Below, in pieces: positions 28,888 through 37,405 of a stretch of 64,000 bases of DNA (position 1 is its first letter; each line of letters opens with the position of its first letter). The DNA lies in assembly GCA_025359805.1 (NCBI GenBank), contig JANYDU010000015.1, forward strand, positions 1 to 64,000, given 5' to 3'. The translations under genes and the position numbers were made by a program. The DNA comes from Bacteroidota bacterium. GTDB lineage: Bacteria > Bacteroidota > Bacteroidia > UKL13-3. A model generated the notes under the pieces. It worked only from the letters and a program-made list of their open reading frames with translations. It searched no databases and was not told the DNA's origin.

Positions 28888-29439
28888 TTAAAAATTGTAA
28901 TATGGTGATATCATCAAATAAACAACTACACCTGTGATGGTTACATACAACCAAATTGGGTAAGTGAATCGTACAATTTTTTTATGTTTAACTACATCCA
29001 TTTTTAAGCCATAATAAAATGCAATTAAGATGAGAGGAAGAACGGAAGCGGCTAAAATAATATGTGAAATAAGAATAATTAAATATAGCGTTCTTAAAGG
29101 ATTATCAGCAGGAAAAGAAGTTTCATTTGCCAAGTAATGATAAATGATATACGATACTAAAAATATACTTGATAAAATAAAAGTGATGATATTGGTTCGT
29201 TTATGAGCAGCAATATTTTTTTGTTTGATAAAGTATAAAGAGATTAATAAAAGAAGCGTACAAGTTGCGTTAATAATGGCATTTAGCTTGGGTAACACAT
29301 AAGCAAATGAAGGAACCACTTCTGGTCTAGGTAAAATTTTTCTGTTTAAAACAATCACCGTTGCAAATACAAAAACAGAAATGGCAGCTACAACCTTAAA
29401 GTATAATTTATCTTGATTAGTTTGGTTTGTGGTATTCAT
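28888..29439 (-). CDS. DUF420 family membrane protein
   Basis: About 183 residues with five predicted membrane segments, matching DUF420 (CtaM-like), a family linked to assembly of heme-copper oxidases. The start MNTTNQTNQ at 29439 is preferred over the upstream ATG at 29463, which would lie further into the SCO gene. It still overlaps that gene by 23 bases. Conserved His residues in helix ends (YIIYHYL; LISHIILA) are visible. Confidence 0.8.
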   Translation of the reverse strand: MNTTNQTNQDKLYFKVVAAISVFVFATVIVLNRKILPRPEVVPSFAYVLPKLNAIINATCTLLLLISLYFIKQKNIAAHKRTNIITFILSSIFLVSYIIYHYLANETSFPADNPLRTLYLIILISHIILAASVLPLILIAFYYGLKMDVVKHKKIVRFTYPIWLYVTITGVVVYLMISPYYNF

Positions 29440-30067
29440 AAAGTAAAACTTTGATATCATCATTTAGGCGTTTTATTTCAAGGTCGTCAAGCCCATCGTA
29501 AATTCCTCTAATGCGGTTTTGTTTATCTATTAATAATAATTGTTGGCTGTGGTCAATGGTTTTTTCTTCAATAGAAACAGGTAATAAAAATCCTTGTCCT
29601 GCTTTAAAAATGTCCTCTTTACTTCCAGTTACAAAATACCATATTTTAGAATCGGCATTAAACTTTTTTGCATATTTAGCAAGCACTGGCACCGAGTCAT
29701 TCTCTGGATCCACACTAAATGAAATGAATTTTACCTCTGCATATTCTTTAGCTTTAGCATAAACTGTTTCTACTTTAGCATTCATCTTAGGGCATACGTC
29801 TTTGCAACTTGCAAAAAAGAAATTTGCGATATAAATACTACCTGAAAAAGTTTTTTGTGTGATGGTTTCTCCTGTTTGAGAAGTGACTTTAAAATCAGGT
29901 ACGGTATAAAAAATAGTGTCTTTTATATCGTCTCCATTTGGGGCTACTTTTTCACCAAAAACGGGTAAGCTTTTAAAATTTTGCTTACCCGCATGTAGTA
30001 AAAAATAAATAAGTATGGGAACAATAATAACCGCAATGGCTATAAAAAAACTTGTTCTTTTTTTCAT
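29417..30067 (-). CDS. SCO1/SenC family copper chaperone
   Basis: 216 residues. An N-terminal membrane anchor (about 7-26) is followed by a thioredoxin-like SCO domain with CKDVC (the CxxxC copper site in FFASCKDVCPKM) and the distal His in DHSQQLLLID. It delivers copper to the CuA centre of oxidase subunit II or keeps its cysteines reduced. It starts at the stop of the subunit IV gene (shared base 30067). Confidence 0.93.
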   Translation of the reverse strand: MKKRTSFFIAIAVIIVPILIYFLLHAGKQNFKSLPVFGEKVAPNGDDIKDTIFYTVPDFKVTSQTGETITQKTFSGSIYIANFFFASCKDVCPKMNAKVETVYAKAKEYAEVKFISFSVDPENDSVPVLAKYAKKFNADSKIWYFVTGSKEDIFKAGQGFLLPVSIEEKTIDHSQQLLLIDKQNRIRGIYDGLDDLEIKRLNDDIKVLLYEYHKPN

Positions 30068-30384
30068 TATCTCACGAAGCTTGTATAACCGCCTTCAATA
30101 ATCATTAAAGTGATTAAATAAATTACAAGCACCATTGGAGTAACAATTAAATAAGGCAACCATTTGCGTTCAAATTTCATGTGCATAAAAACGCCTACAA
30201 TAAAATACGCTTTTACTACTCCTAAAAATATGAATAAAATATTTTTACCCATATTAGAAGGTAATATAAAATAGAGACCAATATCTACAATGGTAAATCC
30301 AAGTAAAATCCAGAATGTTTTCCAAATCTGAGCTTTCATGTCTTTAGGTGGTTCGGTGTGCTCTAAATGTTCTGTATGTTCCAT
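30067..30384 (-). CDS. Cytochrome c oxidase subunit IV-like protein
   Basis: 105 residues, three hydrophobic helices after a His/Glu-rich N-terminus. This matches the small subunit IV (CtaF/CoxD-like, PF03626) of bacterial caa3-type oxidases (ILLGFTIVDIGLYFILPSNM, VKAYFIVGVFMHMKFE). It helps assembly and stability. Located directly after the subunit III genes, as usual. Confidence 0.87.
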   Translation of the reverse strand: MEHTEHLEHTEPPKDMKAQIWKTFWILLGFTIVDIGLYFILPSNMGKNILFIFLGVVKAYFIVGVFMHMKFERKWLPYLIVTPMVLVIYLITLMIIEGGYTSFVR

Positions 30385-30431
30385 GATAAATGAATATTAA
30401 TGTTTGATATAAAAATAATAATAAGATGAAA

Positions 30432-31151
30432 TTATATTAGGTAATAGAAAGTGAATACGAATACCCAAACTAAATCTACAAAATGCCAGTATAATCCAAC
30501 CTTTTCAACCATTTCGTAATGACCGCGTTTTTCGTAAGTGCCGGCAACTACGTTTAAATAAATAGTAATATTAATCATCACTCCAGAGAATACGTGGAAA
30601 CCATGAAACCCAGTTACAATAAAAAATAAATCTCCAAAAGCTGTTGGTCCGTATTCATTGGAATGCAGATTTGCTCCGTGCATAATAATGCCATTAAACA
30701 ATTCTTTTCCTTCATGAGTTCCAGTAATAAATTGTGTCCATTCCCAAGCTTGGCAACTCAAAAATCCAATACCACCAAGGATGGTTAACAACATATAATT
30801 TGCTACTTCTTTCTTCGCCATTCTATGTCCTGCTTCAACAGCCAATACCATTGTTACCGAACTAAAAATGAGAATAAAAGTCATTAAACTCACAAACATT
30901 AATGGCAAGTGCATGCCATGTAAAAATGGAAAGTGATTAAACACATGATCGGGTGATGGCCATGGTGTAACAGTATTTCCGTGGAAACTGTAGCGAATGA
31001 AACCATAAGCAACAAGCAACGATGAGAATGTAAATGCATCCGATAGGAGAAATACCCACATCATTAATTTCCCGTAGCTAACACTGAATGGAGACCTTCC
31101 GCCTCCCCAGATTCCTTTTTTCTCTGCTGTTAGAGTAGTAGCGTTTGACAT
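30432..31151 (-). CDS. Cytochrome c oxidase subunit III
   Basis: 239 residues with about six or seven membrane helices. Motifs of the heme-copper oxidase subunit III family: the HGMHLPLMFVSLMTF region, FLSCQAWEW, FFIVTGFHGFHVFSG, and the closing YWHFVDLVWVFVFTFYY. It is the larger of two adjacent subunit III paralogues. Confidence 0.92.
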   Translation of the reverse strand: MSNATTLTAEKKGIWGGGRSPFSVSYGKLMMWVFLLSDAFTFSSLLVAYGFIRYSFHGNTVTPWPSPDHVFNHFPFLHGMHLPLMFVSLMTFILIFSSVTMVLAVEAGHRMAKKEVANYMLLTILGGIGFLSCQAWEWTQFITGTHEGKELFNGIIMHGANLHSNEYGPTAFGDLFFIVTGFHGFHVFSGVMINITIYLNVVAGTYEKRGHYEMVEKVGLYWHFVDLVWVFVFTFYYLI

Positions 31152-31183
31152 ATATGATTATTTAATTTAAAAAATTCTTAGTT

Positions 31184-31765
31184 CTATCTGTTTAATAAAA
31201 AGAAAAAGTATAGGTAAATCCACATGGCTCCTAAAAAGTGCCAAAATGTGGTACACAAACTTATACTTAATAGATTTTTTTTATGTACGTTAAACTGTAA
31301 AGTTTTCACCAATACTACCAACACAAATACAATTCCTCCAAGCATATGCACCAAATGTATTCCTGAAATGATATATACAAATGATTCTGATGGATTGCCC
31401 ACTAAATGAATATTATTTGCAATTAATTGTTGCCATCCAATCCACTGACCAATTCCGAAAAGAACTCCTAATGCTAATGTTAATGTTAATGCAATTTTTA
31501 AATTTTTGAGTTCATCTTTTTTTGCAGAGATAAGAGCCCATTGCATGGTAACACTACTTAATGCAATAATTCCAGTTGTATAAGCAAACATAGAAGGCAA
31601 ATCAAATGAAAGCCAATTTCCTTCTCCACGTCTAACAATATAGGCAGAGGTTAGTCCGGCAAATAGCATCACACTTGCAACAATTAATAACCACAACACA
31701 AATTTCTTTGGTGTAATTACGGCTTCGTTTTCGGTATTGATATTTTGATTCACTGTAGCAATCAT
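31184..31765 (-). CDS. Cytochrome c oxidase subunit III (second, shorter paralogue)
   Basis: About 193 residues, five membrane helices, beginning MIATVNQN at 31765; an upstream in-frame ATG (31780) would overlap the ctaB stop. It carries subunit III motifs (GIHLVHMLGGIVFVLVVL, CTTFWHFLGAMWIYLYFFF). Paired short and long subunit III genes are common in Bacteroidota caa3 operons. Confidence 0.88.
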   Translation of the reverse strand: MIATVNQNINTENEAVITPKKFVLWLLIVASVMLFAGLTSAYIVRRGEGNWLSFDLPSMFAYTTGIIALSSVTMQWALISAKKDELKNLKIALTLTLALGVLFGIGQWIGWQQLIANNIHLVGNPSESFVYIISGIHLVHMLGGIVFVLVVLVKTLQFNVHKKNLLSISLCTTFWHFLGAMWIYLYFFFLLNR

Positions 31766-31766
31766 T

Positions 31767-32666
31767 TTATATTTTATCAATTAAATAAGCAATTTGAACA
31801 ACCGGTAAATAGATAAAGGATGCGAACATTAACTTTTTAGCGTCTTTGTTGTCGCAAGTTCTGTATAATCTAAAAGCATAGTAAGTTAGCACCAAACCAC
31901 CTAAAATTCCAATCATTCCAGATACAATTCCTGTAAACCCTTCAAGCGTTGGTAAAAATCCTATGGGTACAAGTAAAACGGTAAAGGCTAAAATTTGTAA
32001 GGCTGATTTTTTGTCTTTGCCATACATAGGTAACATTTTAAATCCTGCACGTTTGTAGTCGTCATCTAATATCCAAGCTATACTCCAAAAGTGAGGGAAT
32101 TGCCAAAAAAATTGAACTCCAAATAATATAATGGCTTCGCTTGAAATATGTCCGCTATAAGCAACCCAACCAAGTAGGGTAGGGAAGGCCCCTGGAAACG
32201 CACCAACAAAAACTGATATAGGAGAAACTCTTTTAAGCGGAGTATAAATAAATGCGTAAGCAATAAGTGATGCAAAGGAAAGCATGCCACAAAGTGGGTT
32301 TAGAAAAAAGGCAATAATAGCTACACCCATTATTCCCATCAATGAACTTGATATACCCGCTTCGGTAATGCTCATGCGATTTGTGGCAACTGGTCTATTT
32401 GCAGTGCGCAACATTAATGAGTCGTAATTTTTTTCGATAATTTGATTAATTCCATTTGATGAAGCCACTACTAAAAAGCCACCAAGAGCAAGCATGGTTA
32501 AGTTAAACCAGTTAATTGGGCTTCCGCTATTAGCAGTTAAATAAGTAATAACAGCAGAAAACACAACCAGAGATGTTAATCTGATTTTCATCAATTGCTG
32601 ATAGTCGCTCACCTTTTGTTTGAGTGAACCTACTACTACTTCTTTATGTTGTGCAACACTTTCCAA
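31767..32666 (-). CDS. ctaB: Protoheme IX farnesyltransferase (heme O synthase)
   Basis: 299 residues, a UbiA-superfamily prenyltransferase with about nine membrane helices. The first Asp-rich region is altered to SSNGINQIIEKNYDSLMLRTANRP and the second region is LDDDYKRAGFKMLP. It transfers a farnesyl group to heme B to make heme O, the step before heme A synthase. Also called cyoE. It sits between ctaA and the subunit III genes. Confidence 0.94.
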   Translation of the reverse strand: MESVAQHKEVVVGSLKQKVSDYQQLMKIRLTSLVVFSAVITYLTANSGSPINWFNLTMLALGGFLVVASSNGINQIIEKNYDSLMLRTANRPVATNRMSITEAGISSSLMGIMGVAIIAFFLNPLCGMLSFASLIAYAFIYTPLKRVSPISVFVGAFPGAFPTLLGWVAYSGHISSEAIILFGVQFFWQFPHFWSIAWILDDDYKRAGFKMLPMYGKDKKSALQILAFTVLLVPIGFLPTLEGFTGIVSGMIGILGGLVLTYYAFRLYRTCDNKDAKKLMFASFIYLPVVQIAYLIDKI

Positions 32667-32676
32667 ATTTTTATTT

Positions 32677-33660
32677 TTAAACTGCCAATGCAGTTGTTTT
32701 TACTTTTGAATAAATGATAATGGTGATAAATATTTGTATTCCGCAAATAAGGCTTCCAACAAATAGATGTAGGCTCTGCACTTGTTTAGGAAATCCTAAA
32801 TTGTCTAATACTTTTCCGCTAAATATTTGTATAGCTAAAAGTAAAAATAGAGCTAATGCGGCTTTATAAATAATGCTATTTCTTTCAAATGCTTTTCTAC
32901 ATTTTGTAACTAAAGCAATCATCAACACAAAACTTACTAAAGCAAATGAACGATGAAAATAAAACCAATCTCCAAGTGCATCTACCCAATATTTTCTATT
33001 TTGTTCGCCCATTACTTTTGCAATAGCATCTACATTTTCTCTAACCTGAGTTCCGCTTATGGTTTGAATAAGAGAAACTACAAGAATTAAAATCATTACC
33101 ATTTTCAAAGACCGATCATTATTTTGTTGATACACCACAAAGCTTTGTGAGCGTGTGATGGTATAAATTAATAGTGCCACAATAACCAATGCTATTAACA
33201 TGTGAACGGTTACCATCCAATGAGCGAGATTTGATGAAACTACTTTAGCGCCAATCCAACCTTGAAAACCAACCAGCACAAATGCTAAAAAGCTTAACCA
33301 AAATACCAGTTTATCTTTTCTAAGATAAGGATAGGCAAACACTACTGTTAAAAAAATAAAGAACCCTGTTAATACACCAATCAATCTATTTACATATTCA
33401 GTCCAAGTTTTGTACACATCAAATGCTGCAACTTCATGTGTTTCTGTTCTGAACTTTTCTCTATAGTCAGCAGGTAATTGACTAACATCAGATGGAGGAA
33501 CCCATGACCCAAAACATTTTGGCCAATCGGGACAACCCATGCCTGATCCTGTACTTCTTACCAATCCCCCTACAAAAATTAAAAAGAAAACAGATGCAAT
33601 GGTTAACATACCAAATCGTCTAAATCTTCTTTCAAATTTATTTTCTCTCGCCTCGTTCAT
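32677..33660 (-). CDS. ctaA: Heme A synthase (COX15/CtaA)
   Basis: 327 residues with about eight helices. It starts with RRFGMLTIASVFFLIFVGGL and VRSTGSGMGCPDWPKCFG (Cys pair as in COX15), with heme-binding His residues in the helices (TETHEV, HWMVTVHML, FHRSFALVS, LHLFVGSL). It oxidises heme O to heme A for the aa3 oxidase encoded upstream. The presence of ctaA and ctaB makes an A-type heme oxidase likely. Confidence 0.94.
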   Translation of the reverse strand: MNEARENKFERRFRRFGMLTIASVFFLIFVGGLVRSTGSGMGCPDWPKCFGSWVPPSDVSQLPADYREKFRTETHEVAAFDVYKTWTEYVNRLIGVLTGFFIFLTVVFAYPYLRKDKLVFWLSFLAFVLVGFQGWIGAKVVSSNLAHWMVTVHMLIALVIVALLIYTITRSQSFVVYQQNNDRSLKMVMILILVVSLIQTISGTQVRENVDAIAKVMGEQNRKYWVDALGDWFYFHRSFALVSFVLMIALVTKCRKAFERNSIIYKAALALFLLLAIQIFSGKVLDNLGFPKQVQSLHLFVGSLICGIQIFITIIIYSKVKTTALAV

Positions 33661-33717
33661 TATATTTCAAAAAAGTAAAAACATTCATTGCTGAATGTCT
33701 CTACAACTTATTTTTAG

Positions 33718-35628
33718 TTATGATTTAGCAAAGCCAAATAATTTTTTCAATCCGGAAAACATTACCACTTCTTTTTGAGAAGCTTCGGGTGAGTGACTAT
33801 GTGAATGTTCAAATACGGTTGCATTAGGTTCATCTAATGGATCTGTTTGTCCTTCATCAGGAATATTTTGTGGGATAAAATCGTCATCAGCACCTGGTTT
33901 GCTATAATCGTAAGCCCAACGGTAAACATGAGGAATTTCTCCAGGCCAGTTTCCATGTATTTTTTCAACAGGAGCAGTCCACTCAAGTGTATTTGATTTC
34001 CAAGGATTTTGAACCGTTTTCTTTCCTCTTATAATACTATTAAAGAAATTATAGATGAAGAATAATTGAGCGATACCACCAACAATTGCAGCTATGGTGA
34101 TAAATATATTCATATCCACAAAAACATTAAATTGATCGTAAGCAGTGTTTGCATAATATCTTCTTGGAACACCAGCTAAGCCCATAAAATGCATTGGGAA
34201 AAATACGCAATAAGCAGAAATAAATGTGAGCCAAAAATGAGCATACCCCAAAGTATTGTTCATCATCTTTCCAAACATTTTAGGAAACCAATGATAAATT
34301 CCACTCATCATACCAAATATAGCAGCACTTCCCATTACTAAATGGAAATGGGCAACAACAAAGTAGGTATCGTGTAAATTAATATCCAATGCAGCATTTC
34401 CTAAAAACAATCCTGTTAATCCACCAGATATAAAGAAAGAAACCAATCCAATGGCGAATAATAATGCAGGAGTTAAATGCAAATTACCTTTCCATAAAGT
34501 AGCGATATAATTAAATGTTTTAACTGCTGAAGGAACTGCAATAATTAATGTTCCGAGAACAAACACTGAACCTAAAAATGGGTTCATTCCTGTAATAAAC
34601 ATATGATGTCCCCATACTATAAATGAAAGAACAGCAATGGCTAAAATAGAACCAATCATGGCGCGGTAACCAAAAATAGGTTTACGAGATTGGGTAGCAA
34701 TTACTTCAGATGTGATTCCTAAAGCTGGTAATAAAATAATATACACTTCGGGGTGACCAAGAAACCAAAATAAATGTTGGTATAAAATTGGGCTACCACC
34801 AACACGTTCAATACCTCCTGCAAGATCAGCAGGAATATCAGCTAAGTAAAATGATGTACCAAAACTTCTATCAAATATTAATAATAACCCTGCTCCTAAA
34901 AGAACTGGAAAAGAAAGTAAACCAAGAACCGCGGTAATTAAAAATGCCCAAATGGTTAAAGGCAAACGAGTCATTTTCATTCCTTTGGTACGCATGTTTA
35001 ATACCGTTGTGATATAATTAACACCACCTAATAAAGCAGATGCGATGAAAAGAATAATAGCCACTAACCATAATGTCATCCCCGTTCCCGAACCCGGAAT
35101 TGCTTTTGGCAATGCTGATAAGGGAGGATAAACTGTCCATCCTGCTGATGCGGGACCGCCTTCTACAAATAAGGAAACACATAATACACATGACGACATA
35201 AAGAAGAACCAATACGAAAGCATATTTAAAAATGGCGATGCCATATCTCTAGCTCCAACTTGCAATGGAATTAATAGGTTACTAAACGTTCCGCTTAATC
35301 CTGCTGTTAGCACATAAAATACCATGATGGTACCATGAATAGTGATAAGTGCTAAATAAAAGTTTGGATCTAATTTTCCATCTTTACCCCAATGTCCTAA
35401 AATGGTTTCTAAAAACGGAAACTTCATATCAGGGAAAGCCAACTGCAATCTAAAAATTAAAGACATTGCCATACCAAGTGTACCCATAATAATACCTGTG
35501 ATAAGGAATTGTTTCGCGATCATCTTATGATCCATCGAAAACACATACTTGCTAATAAATGTTTCTTCGTGGTGACCATGAGCATCGTGGTGGCCGTGGT
35601 CATCGTTATGTGAATGCTGATTACTCAT
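33718..35628 (-). CDS. Cytochrome c oxidase subunit I
   Basis: 636 residues. A His-rich N-terminus (HSHNDDHGHHDAHGHHEE) is followed by twelve or so helices with heme/CuB ligands visible: ITIHGTIMVFYVL (low-spin heme His), HLFWFLGHPEVYIILLPALG (CuB His and Tyr cross-link), WGHHMFITG (CuB His pair), and HDTYFVVAHFHLVMG (heme a3 and a His ligands). It also has the E/Y-type K-channel pattern of an A-family oxidase. It is the catalytic subunit reducing O2 to water. The N-terminal His tract might bind copper or zinc. Confidence 0.96.
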   Translation of the reverse strand: MSNQHSHNDDHGHHDAHGHHEETFISKYVFSMDHKMIAKQFLITGIIMGTLGMAMSLIFRLQLAFPDMKFPFLETILGHWGKDGKLDPNFYLALITIHGTIMVFYVLTAGLSGTFSNLLIPLQVGARDMASPFLNMLSYWFFFMSSCVLCVSLFVEGGPASAGWTVYPPLSALPKAIPGSGTGMTLWLVAIILFIASALLGGVNYITTVLNMRTKGMKMTRLPLTIWAFLITAVLGLLSFPVLLGAGLLLIFDRSFGTSFYLADIPADLAGGIERVGGSPILYQHLFWFLGHPEVYIILLPALGITSEVIATQSRKPIFGYRAMIGSILAIAVLSFIVWGHHMFITGMNPFLGSVFVLGTLIIAVPSAVKTFNYIATLWKGNLHLTPALLFAIGLVSFFISGGLTGLFLGNAALDINLHDTYFVVAHFHLVMGSAAIFGMMSGIYHWFPKMFGKMMNNTLGYAHFWLTFISAYCVFFPMHFMGLAGVPRRYYANTAYDQFNVFVDMNIFITIAAIVGGIAQLFFIYNFFNSIIRGKKTVQNPWKSNTLEWTAPVEKIHGNWPGEIPHVYRWAYDYSKPGADDDFIPQNIPDEGQTDPLDEPNATVFEHSHSHSPEASQKEVVMFSGLKKLFGFAKS

Positions 35629-35662
35629 AAATATTTGCTCCTGTTAAATTTTTCTAATTAAA

Positions 35663-37117
35663 TTATTTTACTGCTAAAGTTTTAGTATCACTAACACTTG
35701 GGGTGCTTATGGATGCTAATTTTGGTTGAGTTCCTAACCACTTATTATATTCATCTTGTGTATCAACCACCACTTTCATTTTCATTCGGTAATGTGCGCT
35801 TCCACAAATTTTATTACATAATAAAATATAATCAAAATTAGGTTTGCCTAATAGTACCCTCATTTGTGCTGTAGTAACAGTTGGGGTAAATGTAAATTGA
35901 GTTGGTAATCCCGGAACCACATTCATTTGAACACGGAAGTGAGGAAGGTATGCCGAGTGAATTACATCTTTAGCTCGGAATTTTAATACAACAGGTTGCC
36001 CTACTTTAAAGTGAAGTTCATTGGTTACAATATCATCTTTAGCCGTTTCATTATTAGGATCTACACCAAGTGCATTTACAACACCTATTTTACGGAAATC
36101 ATGTGGGCCTAAAATATTATCAGTACCTGCATAACGAGCGTTCCATGCAAACTGATAACCATATACTTCAATTTTTTGCGCATTTTCTGCTTGTGCTCTA
36201 TCTGTAATTGAACTCCAAGTTTTTAATCCTCTAACTACTAAAACGGTAAGAACAATTGCAGGAATAATTGTCCAGATTAATTCCAATTTATGGTTATCAG
36301 GATAATATAATGCTTTGCGTTTTGCATTTGATCTGTATTTGAAACCATACCAAAACAAAAGACCTTCTGTAATAATAAATACAATTCCTGTTAATAATAA
36401 TGTGATATTAAACATGCTATCGTAAATAACTCCATGCTCTGATGCGGGAGTTTGTGCATTTACAGTAAGCGGTGTATGAACAATAAACTCCCAAGTGGCA
36501 GCTCCCATTCCTAAAACAAGAAATCCCAATAACAAAAATCCATTTATACCGTACCAATCAATAACTGGTTTTCCTTGAATATCGCCAACCTTAGCCAAAA
36601 TATCAAACACAAGTACAATTATCATAATTAATAAAACCGAAATGATAATAATTAACCAATTGATTTTGCTTTCCAAGCCTTCATTTGAAGAAGTTGCATC
36701 CATTGTTGAAGATGTAGTACTTCCCGCAACACTTGCTGTTGTTGCTGTGGCAGGCTTTTCACTTTCTGCCTTAATATAAGCAATAAGTGATTTTACCTGC
36801 ACATCAGTGAAGTTAGTAAACGAAGTCATTACCGATTGGTTATTATCGTTATACACTTTTACTGCTTGTGCATCACCAGACTTAACAAGTGCTTGTGAGT
36901 TTTTTACCCACTTTAGTAACCAAGCTTCGTCATATTTTTTGTGAGCACCTTTTAATGCAGGACCAACCACTTTTTCATTAATGGCATGGCACGATGTGCA
37001 ATTGGCGTTAAATAATTGAGCACCTTCATCGGCAGTTTGTGCCTGAGAGTTTATGCTCGAAAGGAGCAGTGCTGCGATAATAAATGTTGATTGAATTAAG
37101 CGTATAAAAATCTTCAT
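35663..37117 (-). CDS. Cytochrome c oxidase subunit II with N-terminal cytochrome c domain
   Basis: 484 residues. Signal peptide, then a cytochrome c domain with CTSCH (C40, C43, H44) and a likely Met axial ligand in VMTSF, then a linker, three hydrophobic helices (about 150-270) and the cupredoxin CuA domain: HSAYLPHFRVQMN and CNKICGSAHYRM supply His, two Cys, His and Met ligands. The bridging Glu of the usual CSEIC is Lys here (CNKIC); that position binds through its backbone. In most caa3 oxidases the cytochrome c is C-terminal; here it is N-terminal. First gene of the operon. Confidence 0.94.
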   Translation of the reverse strand: MKIFIRLIQSTFIIAALLLSSINSQAQTADEGAQLFNANCTSCHAINEKVVGPALKGAHKKYDEAWLLKWVKNSQALVKSGDAQAVKVYNDNNQSVMTSFTNFTDVQVKSLIAYIKAESEKPATATTASVAGSTTSSTMDATSSNEGLESKINWLIIIISVLLIMIIVLVFDILAKVGDIQGKPVIDWYGINGFLLLGFLVLGMGAATWEFIVHTPLTVNAQTPASEHGVIYDSMFNITLLLTGIVFIITEGLLFWYGFKYRSNAKRKALYYPDNHKLELIWTIIPAIVLTVLVVRGLKTWSSITDRAQAENAQKIEVYGYQFAWNARYAGTDNILGPHDFRKIGVVNALGVDPNNETAKDDIVTNELHFKVGQPVVLKFRAKDVIHSAYLPHFRVQMNVVPGLPTQFTFTPTVTTAQMRVLLGKPNFDYILLCNKICGSAHYRMKMKVVVDTQDEYNKWLGTQPKLASISTPSVSDTKTLAVK

Positions 37118-37158
37118 TGTTTGGGATTTGTTTTACTTCAGATTTTCTAAAAAGTGTT

Positions 37159-37188
37159 GCAATATAACAAAGTATTTTTTTTGTCAAA
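37159..37188 (-). promoter_or_regulatory. Candidate promoter of the cytochrome oxidase operon
   Basis: On the minus strand TTTG (37188-37185) is followed 18 bases later by TATATTGC (37166-37159), a near match to the Bacteroidota TTTG / TAnnTTTG pair, about 40 bases before the coxB start. The same stretch also reads TTGACA-N15-TATATT. Low confidence without mapping. Confidence 0.35.
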
Positions 37189-37405
37189 GGCTGTTTTTTG
37201 TCATATATCATTTTTCTTTCCATAATCAGTATCTTCAATAGCTAAAAGCATTTGTAAATCAGCACAAAGACACATTTTATTTTTAATAATTTAGATTGAA
37301 TATTTTTTGGAGTGAGGGAGAAATAGGAGTTATTAGTGATGAGAGAGGAGTGATGAGAGTTGTGGTGCGAAAGTGAAGGGGAGTTTCGGAAATTAATATC
37401 ATTGA
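37189..37405. other. Intergenic region between coxB and the exosortase locus
   Basis: No gene recognised. It contains two copies of GTGATGAGAG (near 37336 and 37350) within a purine-rich tract, related to the other ATGAGT-type intergenic repeats. No terminator hairpin is obvious after the upstream gene. Confidence 0.5.

Noticed and set aside
37026..37238. 70-codon minus-strand ORF overlapping the coxB start
   Set aside because: It overlaps the coxB signal peptide in another frame and its translation shows no domain; the region is better read as the promoter.
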